Notes under the pieces: generated by a model | Told to the model about the DNA's origin: nothing | The model's input: the letters and a program-made list of their open reading frames with translations, nothing else | The model's database searches: none | Part shown: piece by piece, positions 35,542 through 42,919 of the stretch | Position numbering within the stretch: position 1 is the stretch's first letter | How the letters are laid out: the number at the start of each line of letters is the position of its first letter | From: Kumtagia yinganensis | GTDB lineage: Bacteria; Pseudomonadota; Alphaproteobacteria; Rhizobiales; Rhizobiaceae | Direction of reading: 5' to 3' | Assembly (NCBI RefSeq): GCF_040081985.1 | Contig: NZ_JBEBMH010000016.1 | Coordinates: 70,857 to 134,856, forward strand | DNA: 64,000 nt | Program-made: the position numbers and the translations under genes

Positions 35542-35799
35542 TCAGGCGGCCTTGACGACAGGCTGGCAGCCCTCGGCCTTCAGCACGCGCTTGGTCGAGG
35601 CCGGATATTTTTCCAGCATCGCCGCCGGGCGGATCGGCCGGGCCGAAAAATTGCCTCCGCAGTTCGGACATTCGCCGCTGAGCACATTTTCAGCGCAATC
35701 CGCGCAAAACGTGCATTCGAAGGTGCAGATGCGCGCGTCCGCCGACTCCGGCGGCAGATCGCGGTCGCAGCACTCGCAGTTGGGGCGTAGCTCTAACAT
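35542..35799 (-). CDS. DUF1272-family zinc-ribbon protein
   Basis: An 85-residue Cys-rich protein, MLELRPNCECCDRDLPPESA at the start, then CTFECTFCADCAENVLSGEC and PNCGGNF. The eight or more Cys in CxxC-type pairs indicate two zinc sites. The family is common in proteobacteria and often found beside ureA/ureB in rhizobia; its function is not known. GGAGGAATAA precedes the ATG. Its 5' part exists a second time, decayed, at 36313-36375. Confidence 0.88.
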   Translation of the reverse strand: MLELRPNCECCDRDLPPESADARICTFECTFCADCAENVLSGECPNCGGNFSARPIRPAAMLEKYPASTKRVLKAEGCQPVVKAA

Positions 35800-36239
35800 T
35801 TATTCCTCCGAAGCCTGATCGTTCCTCACCCAAAGGCTGCGGTTGCCCAAAACGATCTTGTTTTCTTCCGCATCCAACATACGCATGATCGACAACTCGC
35901 CATCAATGCGCTCGATGTCAGAGACGATTGCGAAGCCTGCTTCGACAGCCCGTTGCCTGGCACCAACGAGGCTGCATTGACCAACCGGGCGAATTCCTTT
36001 GCCGGGAAGCGACCATCGTCCGTTCCCTTTTTCACAAATCGAACCGTGATCAGACCCTCGGGAATCTCGCACTCCCATTCCGTCCATTCGGCGCTGCAAA
36101 CGCCGGGGTCGTTGAATTTCGTCATGCCCAAGATCGGCTCGAGGCCGAACACCTTTGCGTAGATATGACCCGCTCCTTCCGGATCATCGACGTGGATGTT
36201 CACGGAGACATCCAGCTTTTTGGATATTTCTGCACCCAT
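35800..36239 (-). pseudogene. VOC (glyoxalase/bleomycin-resistance)-family gene, frameshifted
   Basis: The first part, from the ATG at 36239, reads SKKLDVSVNIHVDDPEGAGH and IYAKVFGLEPILGMTKFND, a VOC-domain beginning, and continues to FARLVNAAS. The second half, in a different frame, reads ARQRAVEAGFAIVSDIERID and LDAEENKIVLGNRSLWVRND, which completes the domain. A one-base loss (or two-base gain) near 35965-35985 separates them, so the gene is broken as sequenced. The ATG overlaps the stop of a decayed ureA fragment (TAATG), and the gene ends next to the DUF1272 start. Sequencing error is possible. Confidence 0.78.
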
Positions 36240-36322
36240 TACTTTGTCGGCTCGTCAGCCGTTCCCCGCTTCGTCCTTATCAGGAAAGTCGCCTCGATCT
36301 GCACATCGTGGATCATCTCGGC
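36239..36322 (-). pseudogene. Decayed 3' fragment of ureA (second copy)
   Basis: Read in one frame, the minus strand gives AEMIHDVQIEATFLIRTKRG then TADEPTK and a TAA. This matches the C-terminal part of UreA (AEMIHDVQVEATFPDGTKLV, TVHEPIR) at protein and DNA level, with one small indel. The TAA overlaps the ATG of the VOC gene. Together with the next entry it shows that the ureA end and the DUF1272 start were once duplicated here. Confidence 0.75.
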
Positions 36323-36375
36323 GCCGACTCCGGCGGGAGGTCGCAGCACTCACAGTTGGGGCGTAGTTCCAGCAT
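36313..36375 (-). pseudogene. Decayed 5' fragment of the DUF1272 gene (second copy)
   Basis: From the ATG at 36375 the minus strand encodes MLELRPNCECCDLPPESA, then PR and a stop. It equals the first 20 residues of the intact DUF1272 protein except for an in-frame loss of two residues (Arg-Asp). After the stop the sequence changes to ureA-like DNA. The ATG overlaps the TGA of the ureA fusion gene, so in the ancestral copy DUF1272 was coupled to that gene. Confidence 0.75.
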
Positions 36376-37322
36376 CATTTCGCCTCCGCCGCGATGTCCG
36401 CCCGCCATTTGGCCAGTTCGTTCGCGGAACCCGTCGCCGCAACGAACGCCTGAAATTCCTGGCTCCACATCTCCCGCGGATATCCGGCGGAAGGATGCGC
36501 CGACTCGAAAAACGGCACGCCGGCAATGACCAGATATTCGTAGCTGTTGCCCGTGGGCGATTTGTACGTCGCGCTCTCGTGGTCGAACAGTCTCCGCAGC
36601 GCATCGAAAAGCGGCGAGCCCCAGACGAAGACATGCGTCGGATCAAGTTCCGACAGTCTTTTCAGAAGGTTGTCGCTGCCGCTGTCGTAAAGTCTTGCAT
36701 GGATTCTCTCGCGCGGTCCGCTCGCCGCGAAACCCGGAATGAAATTGAAGAAGGCGACGCGCTCCCAGACAAGCCGCTTGGAACGATGGTCCAGGCTCAT
36801 TCCCGAAACGGCCTGCGCGGCTTTGGTGAAGCTGGCATGAGCCTGATCGATGGCCCATTTCTGAACGATGTCCCGCGTCACATCGGGATGTTGCCGGCCA
36901 CCAAGCTCGTTGTCGTCGTAGTGCGAATCGCCCAGGAACAGCAGCCGCAATGCACCTCGGGCATAACCGGCGCCGACCCACGGCTCGAAATGCATAGGCG
37001 CTTCAAAGGCCTCCGAAGCATCCCTTATCGGCTCATGAACCGTGACCAGCTTGGTGCCGTCGGGAAATGTCGCCTCGACCTGCACGTCATGGATCATCTC
37101 GGCTATGCCCTCCATGACCTGATCGCGGCTGACGACATGCGCGCCGGCTTCCATCAGGTCGGCGACGGAGCGGCCATCGCGCGCCCCCTCGACGACATAG
37201 TCGGTGATCAGCGCGATCGCCTCGGGATGGTTGAGCTTCACGCCACGCTCCAGCCGCTTGCGCGCGACGATTGCCGCCATCGCCACCAGCAGCTTGTCCT
37301 TTTCCCGAGGCGTCAGGTTCAT
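36375..37322 (-). CDS. ureA: Urease gamma subunit UreA fused to a UDG-like domain
   Basis: A 315-residue protein where UreA is normally 100 residues. Residues 1-100 are a complete gamma subunit (MNLTPREKDKLLVAMAAIVA at the start, NHPEAIALITDYVVEGARDG, AEMIHDVQVEATFPDGTKLV, TVHEPIR). Residues 110-315 form a second domain: RLLFLGDSHYDD, WERVAFFNFIPGF, LDPTHVFVWGSPLFDAL and a C-terminal FFESAHPSAGYPREMW. The GDSHY, VWG and HPS pattern resembles uracil-DNA glycosylase superfamily proteins of unknown role; this is moderate evidence. A Met at residue 110 (36995) could be the old start of a separate gene. Gamma packs tightly against UreB and UreC, so the tail may affect assembly. Confidence 0.88.
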   Translation of the reverse strand: MNLTPREKDKLLVAMAAIVARKRLERGVKLNHPEAIALITDYVVEGARDGRSVADLMEAGAHVVSRDQVMEGIAEMIHDVQVEATFPDGTKLVTVHEPIRDASEAFEAPMHFEPWVGAGYARGALRLLFLGDSHYDDNELGGRQHPDVTRDIVQKWAIDQAHASFTKAAQAVSGMSLDHRSKRLVWERVAFFNFIPGFAASGPRERIHARLYDSGSDNLLKRLSELDPTHVFVWGSPLFDALRRLFDHESATYKSPTGNSYEYLVIAGVPFFESAHPSAGYPREMWSQEFQAFVAATGSANELAKWRADIAAEAK

Positions 37323-37337
37323 GCCTGCGAATTTCCC

Positions 37338-38189
37338 TTAAAGTGACCAGCATTTAGGCAGGCCTGCCCGTCCGTTGAGCAGGCCGAGAAGCGGCACCAG
37401 CCGCTTTCTCAAGCCATATCCGTTCCCGTCGTAGAGCCTCGCAAGAAGCTTGCCAGTCCCCGCGACGCTCCAGGCGCTGGCGCCGCCCTCGTCGCCGACG
37501 GCTTCGCGCACGCGGTCGAGCCAGGACTCGGCGTCCTCCCCGACGACAAGCACGGTCGCCATAGCCGCCGAACCGCCAAGCGCGGCACGCCGGGAGAGTG
37601 CTGCGCCGACGTCCGGGCCGACCGCGAAATCCTCGGCATGCACAAGGCGGCCGGCGCGGGTCACGCGCCAGCGGTCGCGAAACATTCCGCGCTCGACGGT
37701 CTCGCCCATGGCGCTCCTGCCGAACACCGTCGCCTCGGCGATAAGCGCCGTCGCTCCTTCGGCGAGATCGATGTCGAGGCGGCGCGAAAAGGCCGCGCAG
37801 TCGAACATGATGGTTTCCTGCGGCAGCCAGGCGATGCGGCCGCCCTCGGCCACCGAAAGCCGGATTGCGACCTCCGCATGTCCCGAGGATGCGCGATAAA
37901 CCTTCTCCGAAGCCTGCGTCGTCATCACCATCGACGCGCCAGGACCCACATCGGCCTGCCAGGCGACACGGTCGCCGCCCGTCAGCCCGCCGGCGGTGTT
38001 GATGAGGACCGCCTCCAGCGGATCGGCGTCGGAACGCGGCATGCGGATTTTTGCCGCGCCGTCCTGCACAAGGCGTCGCAGGCGCGTACGGCCATCCGCT
38101 GACCGGACTGCAATGGCGCCATGCGCCGCCACCCGCTGCGGAAGGAGCCGCTCGGCCTCGGTGGCGATTGATGGGAGAGGGATGTTCAT
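37338..38189 (-). CDS. ureD: Urease accessory protein UreD
   Basis: A 283-residue scaffold (UreD/UreH) for urease activation, binding the apo-enzyme together with UreF and UreG. Typical parts are LINTAGGLTGGDRVAWQADV near residue 62, VMTTQASEKVYRASSGHAEV near 87 and WLPQETIMFDCAAFSRRLDI near 120. It is the first gene of the locus, 16 bp before ureA, and is divergent from the acyl carrier protein gene, so the promoter must lie in the 200 bp at 38190-38389. Confidence 0.95.
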   Translation of the reverse strand: MNIPLPSIATEAERLLPQRVAAHGAIAVRSADGRTRLRRLVQDGAAKIRMPRSDADPLEAVLINTAGGLTGGDRVAWQADVGPGASMVMTTQASEKVYRASSGHAEVAIRLSVAEGGRIAWLPQETIMFDCAAFSRRLDIDLAEGATALIAEATVFGRSAMGETVERGMFRDRWRVTRAGRLVHAEDFAVGPDVGAALSRRAALGGSAAMATVLVVGEDAESWLDRVREAVGDEGGASAWSVAGTGKLLARLYDGNGYGLRKRLVPLLGLLNGRAGLPKCWSL

Positions 38190-38389
38190 AGCCGCGACCT
38201 TAAGCGGGCGGGCGGCAAAGTCGAGAGCACCGGATAAACAGACTGGGTTGTTGCCTTGCAGGCATCCGGTTCCTATAGAGGAATGGATTTCGTGCCATCG
38301 AACCGGCGAATTTCATCGCGGACGGGCTTTTCAGGGGCACTCAGGCACGCCAGCGTCCGGTACAAGGACGCAAGGGATGGGAAGGCTTT

Positions 38390-38641
38390 ATGGATCAACT
38401 TGCTCAGGACATCATCGGCAAGATCAAGGCGCATGCCGATCCCGAGATCGGGGACATCACGCTCGACACCGATCTCGGCGACCTCGGCATTCATTCGCTG
38501 GAACTCACCGAGATCATCTTCGATCTGGAGGAGGCCTACGACATCGAGGTGGAGATGAACACGTCGGAGGCCTGGAGCAAGCTTTCCAATGTCGGCGACA
38601 TCGTCGAGGCGGTCCGCCTCCTGATCGCCAAAAAAGGCTGA
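38390..38641 (+). CDS. NodF-like acyl carrier protein
   Basis: An 83-residue acyl carrier protein. The phosphopantetheine site is LGIHSLELTEIIFDLEEAYD with Ser near residue 36; the usual Asp before this Ser is replaced by His. The part IEVEMNTSEAWSKLSNVGDI closely resembles NodF of rhizobia, which carries the special fatty acid of nodulation factors. The next gene, 1 bp on, is a NodE/FabF-like ketosynthase. No other nod genes are present, so a role in another lipid or secondary product is more likely than symbiosis. Upstream GGGAAGG may be the ribosome site. Confidence 0.82.
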   Translation: MDQLAQDIIGKIKAHADPEIGDITLDTDLGDLGIHSLELTEIIFDLEEAYDIEVEMNTSEAWSKLSNVGDIVEAVRLLIAKKG

Positions 38642-38642
38642 A

Positions 38643-39854
38643 ATGTCGCGCCAGCGCATCGTCATCACCGGCATAGGCGGGCTGTGCGCTCTCGGCACCA
38701 GCGTGCCGGCAATCTGGGAATCGATGCGCGAAGGGCGCTCGGCCATCGGCCCGATCACGACGATCCCGCTCGACAATCTCAAGGGCGACATCGGCGCCGA
38801 GATCAAGGAACTGCCGGCGCATGGCATCGACCGCAAGCAGGTCGCGACGATGGACCGTTTCAGCCTGCTCGCCGTGATCGCCGCCGGCGAAGCGATCCGC
38901 TCCGCCGGTTTGGAGATCGATGAGGCACGGGAACATCGCACCGGCGCGGTGATCGGCACGGGTATCTACGGCGCGGCGACCGCCGACGAGGCCTACTATC
39001 AGGTGTTCGCGGAAAAGCGTAACCGTGTCGGCATCTTCACGGTGCCGAAGATCATGCCCGGCGCGCCCGCGGGCCAGGTCAGCATGGCCTATCGGCTGCG
39101 GGGACCGGTGTTCGGCGTCACCTCAGCCTGCGCCTCGTCCAATCACGCCTTCTCCACGGCCGCCGACCAACTGCGGCTCGGCCGCGCCGATGTCATGCTG
39201 GCGGGCGGCACGGACGCCTCGCTGGTCTTCGGCGTGCTCAAAAGCTGGGAATCGCTGCGGGCGCTGGCGCGCGACACCTGCCGCCCCTTCTCGGCCGACC
39301 GCGACGGGCTGGTCATCGGCGAGGGCGCTGGCGTGGCAGTGCTGGAAACCTACGAACATGCGAGGGCACGCGGCGCACCGATCCTCGCGGAACTTGCCGG
39401 CGCCGGCATGTCCGGCGACGCCAGCGACATCGTCGCGCCGACCGTCGAAGGACCGGCTTCGGCCATGCGGCTCTGCCTCGCCGACGCGGGGCTCTCGCCG
39501 GAAGACATCGACTACGTCAACGCGCATGGCACGGGCACGAAAGCCAACGACCAGATCGAGACGCAGGCCATCCGCCGGGTGTTCGGCGCACATGCCGACA
39601 GGCTCTCGGTCTCGTCGACGAAATCCATGCACGCGCATTGCATGGGTGCGTCCGGCGCGCTGGAAATGATCGCCTGCCTTCTGGCGATCCGCGAAGGCGT
39701 CATCCCGCCCACCGCCAATTACACCACGCCCGATCCCGACTGCGACCTCGACGTGACGCCGAACACGGCCCGCGAGCGAAAGGTGCGCGCCGCGATCAGC
39801 AACGGTTTCGCCTTCGGCGGCACCAATGCGGTCGTGGCCTTCAAGGCCGTCTGA
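38643..39854 (+). CDS. Beta-ketoacyl-ACP synthase (NodE/FabF-like)
   Basis: A 403-residue condensing enzyme that extends acyl chains on a carrier protein. The catalytic Cys is in TSACASSNHAF near residue 165, the first His in NAHGTGTKANDQIETQA near 303 and the second in STKSMHAHCMGASGALE near 335; all three are intact. SNGFAFGGTNAVVAF is the usual C-terminal motif. With the NodF-like carrier it should form a dedicated pair that makes a modified acyl group. Only one base separates the two genes. Confidence 0.9.
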   Translation: MSRQRIVITGIGGLCALGTSVPAIWESMREGRSAIGPITTIPLDNLKGDIGAEIKELPAHGIDRKQVATMDRFSLLAVIAAGEAIRSAGLEIDEAREHRTGAVIGTGIYGAATADEAYYQVFAEKRNRVGIFTVPKIMPGAPAGQVSMAYRLRGPVFGVTSACASSNHAFSTAADQLRLGRADVMLAGGTDASLVFGVLKSWESLRALARDTCRPFSADRDGLVIGEGAGVAVLETYEHARARGAPILAELAGAGMSGDASDIVAPTVEGPASAMRLCLADAGLSPEDIDYVNAHGTGTKANDQIETQAIRRVFGAHADRLSVSSTKSMHAHCMGASGALEMIACLLAIREGVIPPTANYTTPDPDCDLDVTPNTARERKVRAAISNGFAFGGTNAVVAFKAV

Positions 39855-39979
39855 TCCCAATCCGCCTGGATTCAAAATAGCTGCCGTCCGCTTCTCGACA
39901 GAGCCCGCCCCGGTCCCTACCTAGCGTGCGACCATGCCCGGCGCCGGCTCGCGCGCGACGTTCCTCTCAGGAGAACTTC

Positions 39980-40684
39980 ATGACCTATTTTCCCGAGTTC
40001 CCAATCGCGGCGCGCTGGCCCGCGCAGCACCCCGAGCGGCTCCAGCTCTACTCCTTCCCGACACCCAACGGCGTGAAGGTATCGATCGCGCTGGAGGAGA
40101 TCGGCCTGCCCTACGAGCCGCATCTGATCAACATCATGAAGAATGAGACCTGGACGCCGGATTTCCTCTCGCTCAACCCCAATGGCAAGATCCCGGCCAT
40201 CCTCGATCCGAACGGACCAGGCGGCAAGCCGCTGGCGCTGTTCGAATCGGGCGCGATCCTGCTCTATCTCGCCGAAAAGACCGGCCTGCTGCTGCCATCC
40301 GACCCGGCGCGGCGCTACGAGACGATCGAGTGGGTGTTCTTCCAGATGGGCGGCATCGGCCCGATGTTCGGCCAGCTCGGCTTCTTCTACAAATTCGCCG
40401 GCAAGGACATCGCCGACAAGCGGCCGCTCGAGCGTTACCGCGACGAATCCAAGCGCCTGCTCGGCGTGCTGGAGACGCGGCTCGAAGGCCGGCAATGGAT
40501 CATGGACGACGACTACACCATCGCCGATATCTCCATGCTCGGCTGGGTGCGCACGCTGAAGGTGTTCTACGAGGCCGGCGAACTGCTCGACATGGACAGT
40601 TTTGCCAACGTCAACCGCTGGCTGGACGCCGGACTGGCGCGGCCGGCCACCCAGAAGGGCCTGAACATTCCCGCGAGGCCCTGA
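39980..40684 (+). CDS. Glutathione S-transferase family protein (YfcG/YghU-like)
   Basis: A 234-residue GST. The N-terminal thioredoxin-like domain has LYSFPTPNGVKVSIALEEIG (PTPNG motif of the Nu class near residues 25-31), LNPNGKIPAI and LFESGAILLYLAEKTG. The C-terminal helical domain begins near 105 and includes DDDYTIADISMLGWVRTLKV. Nu-class enzymes bind two glutathiones and act as disulfide reductases. AGGAG at 39969-39973 supports the ATG at 39980. A hairpin follows the gene. Confidence 0.9.
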   Translation: MTYFPEFPIAARWPAQHPERLQLYSFPTPNGVKVSIALEEIGLPYEPHLINIMKNETWTPDFLSLNPNGKIPAILDPNGPGGKPLALFESGAILLYLAEKTGLLLPSDPARRYETIEWVFFQMGGIGPMFGQLGFFYKFAGKDIADKRPLERYRDESKRLLGVLETRLEGRQWIMDDDYTIADISMLGWVRTLKVFYEAGELLDMDSFANVNRWLDAGLARPATQKGLNIPARP

Positions 40685-40717
40685 AACGATCGACGTGCTC
40701 CAGCGGTCAATCGCACA

Positions 40718-40747
40718 GGCTGTGCAAGGACTCGGTCCTGCACAGCC
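40718..40747. terminator. Hairpin between convergent GST and RibD-like genes
   Basis: GGCTGTGCAAGGAC, loop TCG, GTCCTGCACAGCC forms a 13-bp stem with one bulged A. It sits in the 100-bp gap between two converging genes, the right place for a bidirectional terminator, but no U-run follows. Confidence 0.5.
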
Positions 40748-40784
40748 CTCAAGCCGTCCGCGCAATCCTTCGGCGGCTGCGCGA

Positions 40785-41315
40785 TCATGCAGGAACGTAG
40801 GTCAATCTCATCACATCGGCATCAACCCGGTCGGTTGCCACCAGGCGGAGCGGCGGTCGGGGACCCGCAAAGAACGGCTGGCCGCGGCCAAGCACGACGG
40901 GGTGGAGGTAGAGTCGATATTCATCGACAAGACCCAGATCGGTCAGGCTTTGCGCCAGCTCCGGTCCGGAAACGGTAATGTCGCCAACGAGCCGAGCCTT
41001 CAGCTCCCGTATCACCGCCTCGAGGTCCCCCTCGACCAGGGTGGCGTTGGGGCCGACCGACTTCAACGAGCGCGATACGACCCACTTCGGCAGATTCCGC
41101 CACGCCGCCGCGAACTCTTGCAGGTCAGGTGTCCACTCAGGATGGTCTTCGTCCCAATAACGCATCACCTCGTACATGCGCCGGCCATAAACGCTGCCGG
41201 CGAGATCGCGCACATGCTCTATCCAGTGGCGAAAGAGCGCGGGACTTGGCGCGAATTTGTCGTAGTCGACGTAGCCGTCCAGGGACAGGTTCATTCCAAA
41301 GACGAGCTTCGCCAT
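40785..41315 (-). CDS. RibD/dihydrofolate-reductase-fold protein
   Basis: A 176-residue protein of the RibD C-terminal/DHFR-like family: AKLVFGMNLSLDGYVDYDKF at the start, VYGRRMYEVMRYWDED near residue 43, KWVVSRSLKSVGPNATLVEG near 77, and ELAQSLTDLGLVDEYRLYLH with PVVLGRGQPFF near the end. Such proteins are probable NAD(P)H-dependent reductases of unknown substrate. The ATG at 41315 fits the family N-terminus; upstream codons do not. Confidence 0.85.
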   Translation of the reverse strand: MAKLVFGMNLSLDGYVDYDKFAPSPALFRHWIEHVRDLAGSVYGRRMYEVMRYWDEDHPEWTPDLQEFAAAWRNLPKWVVSRSLKSVGPNATLVEGDLEAVIRELKARLVGDITVSGPELAQSLTDLGLVDEYRLYLHPVVLGRGQPFFAGPRPPLRLVATDRVDADVMRLTYVPA

Positions 41316-41566
41316 TCTCCGAATCTCCGCCCCAACCTCGTACGAACAGATCCAGCCGAGTTTGTGCGGAAACGAGGCGGAATACAATCTGAGTGCGGCC
41401 GCCTGCTGCCGATCGACAACCAGGGGTGCGCTGCAACCTCAAGACCGAGCCAGAAAGGTAGGCTGGCTGGGACGAGCCTAACGGCTTCCCGCGCAGCGTA
41501 TTTGCACAGGCGACAGCGAAGCGCTTAACCCGCGCAATTCACAACGCGAACATGGCCTTCGGCCGG

Positions 41567-42007
41567 CTAGTGTTTGCCGACGACCGATCCCGCCAGGGAA
41601 GCCACTTCCCCGGCAGCCGATTTGACCTTGCGCAGCACGCGCTTGGCGATCGACGGTTTTGAAGCGCCGCCCGCGGGCTTGGCGCTCGCGGACTTGGCGG
41701 CCGACGATTTTCCGGACTCCGCCGCGGGCGATTTCGCTGGCTTGGCGGATGAGGATTTTTCCGCTTTCGAGGATTTCGCGGTCGCGGCTGTCGATTTCGC
41801 GGCGGCCTTCTTCGGAGACGTCTTCTTCTCCTTCGCTGCCTTCATTTCCGGCGATTTGGTCTCCGCCTTTTTGCCGCCCGCGGCATCCTTCGAACGGGCC
41901 GCTATCGCAGCGCCGGCGCCGGTCTTGCTCTCCAGCGTCTTTCCGGCGGCCGCCTTGGAGGCCTTCGATGCCTTAGCCGGCTTGGCAGGTTTCGTTGAGG
42001 TTGCCAT
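41567..42007 (-). CDS. Histone H1-like Ala/Lys/Ser-rich protein
   Basis: A 146-residue low-complexity protein composed mainly of Ala, Lys, Ser and Pro, with repeated AK/PAK/SKA units like the C-terminal tails of bacterial histone H1-like proteins. The C-terminal 30 residues are more ordered (SIAKRVLRKVKSAAGEVASL then AGSVVGKH). It should bind DNA or RNA without sequence specificity. GGAGGG precedes the ATG. The gene is a separate unit between the RibD-like and kinase genes. No homology-based function can be assigned. Confidence 0.7.
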   Translation of the reverse strand: MATSTKPAKPAKASKASKAAAGKTLESKTGAGAAIAARSKDAAGGKKAETKSPEMKAAKEKKTSPKKAAAKSTAATAKSSKAEKSSSAKPAKSPAAESGKSSAAKSASAKPAGGASKPSIAKRVLRKVKSAAGEVASLAGSVVGKH

Positions 42008-42127
42008 GACAATTCCCTCCGATGAGACTGCGGCTAAATGCCCGTGAGGGCATTCGGTTCCCCGGAGGGCCGGAAACGCACTGATTTCAACGGAAAACGG
42101 GTTGAAATGCGGTCGGATTACGGTGGA

Positions 42128-42757
42128 TCAGCTTATCTCATTCCAAGGCCGGATGACCAGATCGGCGGCGCGCCGGCGCGACAGCACGCGGTCGATGTTC
42201 GGCATGTCGTTGCTGTCGATCCAGGCGCGCGCCTCGGCCTTGGTCTTGCCGTGTTCGTCCCACCGTTTCTGGAGCCGGCGGTCGAGTTCGTCGCGCTCGA
42301 CATCGACATAGATCGAGAAGTCGAAAAGTCCGCCGAGCCTATTCCACGGCTCCTCGTCGAGCAGCAGGTAGTTCCCCTCCACCAGCACGAACTTCACATC
42401 CTGCCCGACGATCGCAGCACCCGCGCGCGACAATTCGACGGTCCTGTCGAAGACCGGGATGGCAATCTCGGATGCATTGTCGCGAATGCGTTTCAGCAGC
42501 GCCTCGAAGCCGTGAAAATCGAAGGTTTCCGGCGCGCCCTTGCGCGGCCGCAGACCGCGCGCATTGAGCACGATGTCGTCGAAATGAAACCCGTCCATCG
42601 GCACCACGACGGCGCTGCCCTCCGGAAACAGTTCGCCGAGCCGAGCCGCAAGCGTCGACTTGCCGCTGCCGGGCGGCCCCGCGACCGCCACGACGAAGCG
42701 TTTCCGGTGGCCGGCCCGCTTGAAGATGGTCGCGGCGAGCTTGGCGATTTCCGACAT
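42128..42757 (-). CDS. P-loop nucleoside/pantothenate kinase-like protein
   Basis: A 209-residue kinase of the uridine kinase/pantothenate kinase superfamily. The P-loop VAGPPGSGKSTLAARLGELF lies near residues 23-42, followed by VVPMDGFHFDDIVL (substrate/Mg Asp) near 53-66, RKGAPETFDFHGFEAL and FVLVEGNYLLLDEEPW near 120. RWDEHGKTKAEARAWIDSND near 165 is the lid-like part. FrcK of rhizobial fructose operons belongs to this group, but no fructose transporter is here. It is divergent from the histidine kinase gene. Confidence 0.85.
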   Translation of the reverse strand: MSEIAKLAATIFKRAGHRKRFVVAVAGPPGSGKSTLAARLGELFPEGSAVVVPMDGFHFDDIVLNARGLRPRKGAPETFDFHGFEALLKRIRDNASEIAIPVFDRTVELSRAGAAIVGQDVKFVLVEGNYLLLDEEPWNRLGGLFDFSIYVDVERDELDRRLQKRWDEHGKTKAEARAWIDSNDMPNIDRVLSRRRAADLVIRPWNEIS

Positions 42758-42919
42758 GCCTTCCTCCCTGGCGGCGAATTCTCCGCAAGTCCTCGCACCA
42801 AGTATGGCACAGGAAAACGGACGTGGAAGAGGTCCCGGCCGCCTTGGCGAGTCTAAGCGATTTGCATGGCTCGCATTCGCTGATACCAAGGCGAGGCATC
42901 GAACTTTCCGGACGTATAC

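Noticed and set aside
38390..39854. Start of a nodulation gene island
   Set aside because: There is no nodABC, nod box, nif or fix gene nearby, and the pair lies in an ordinary chromosomal context.
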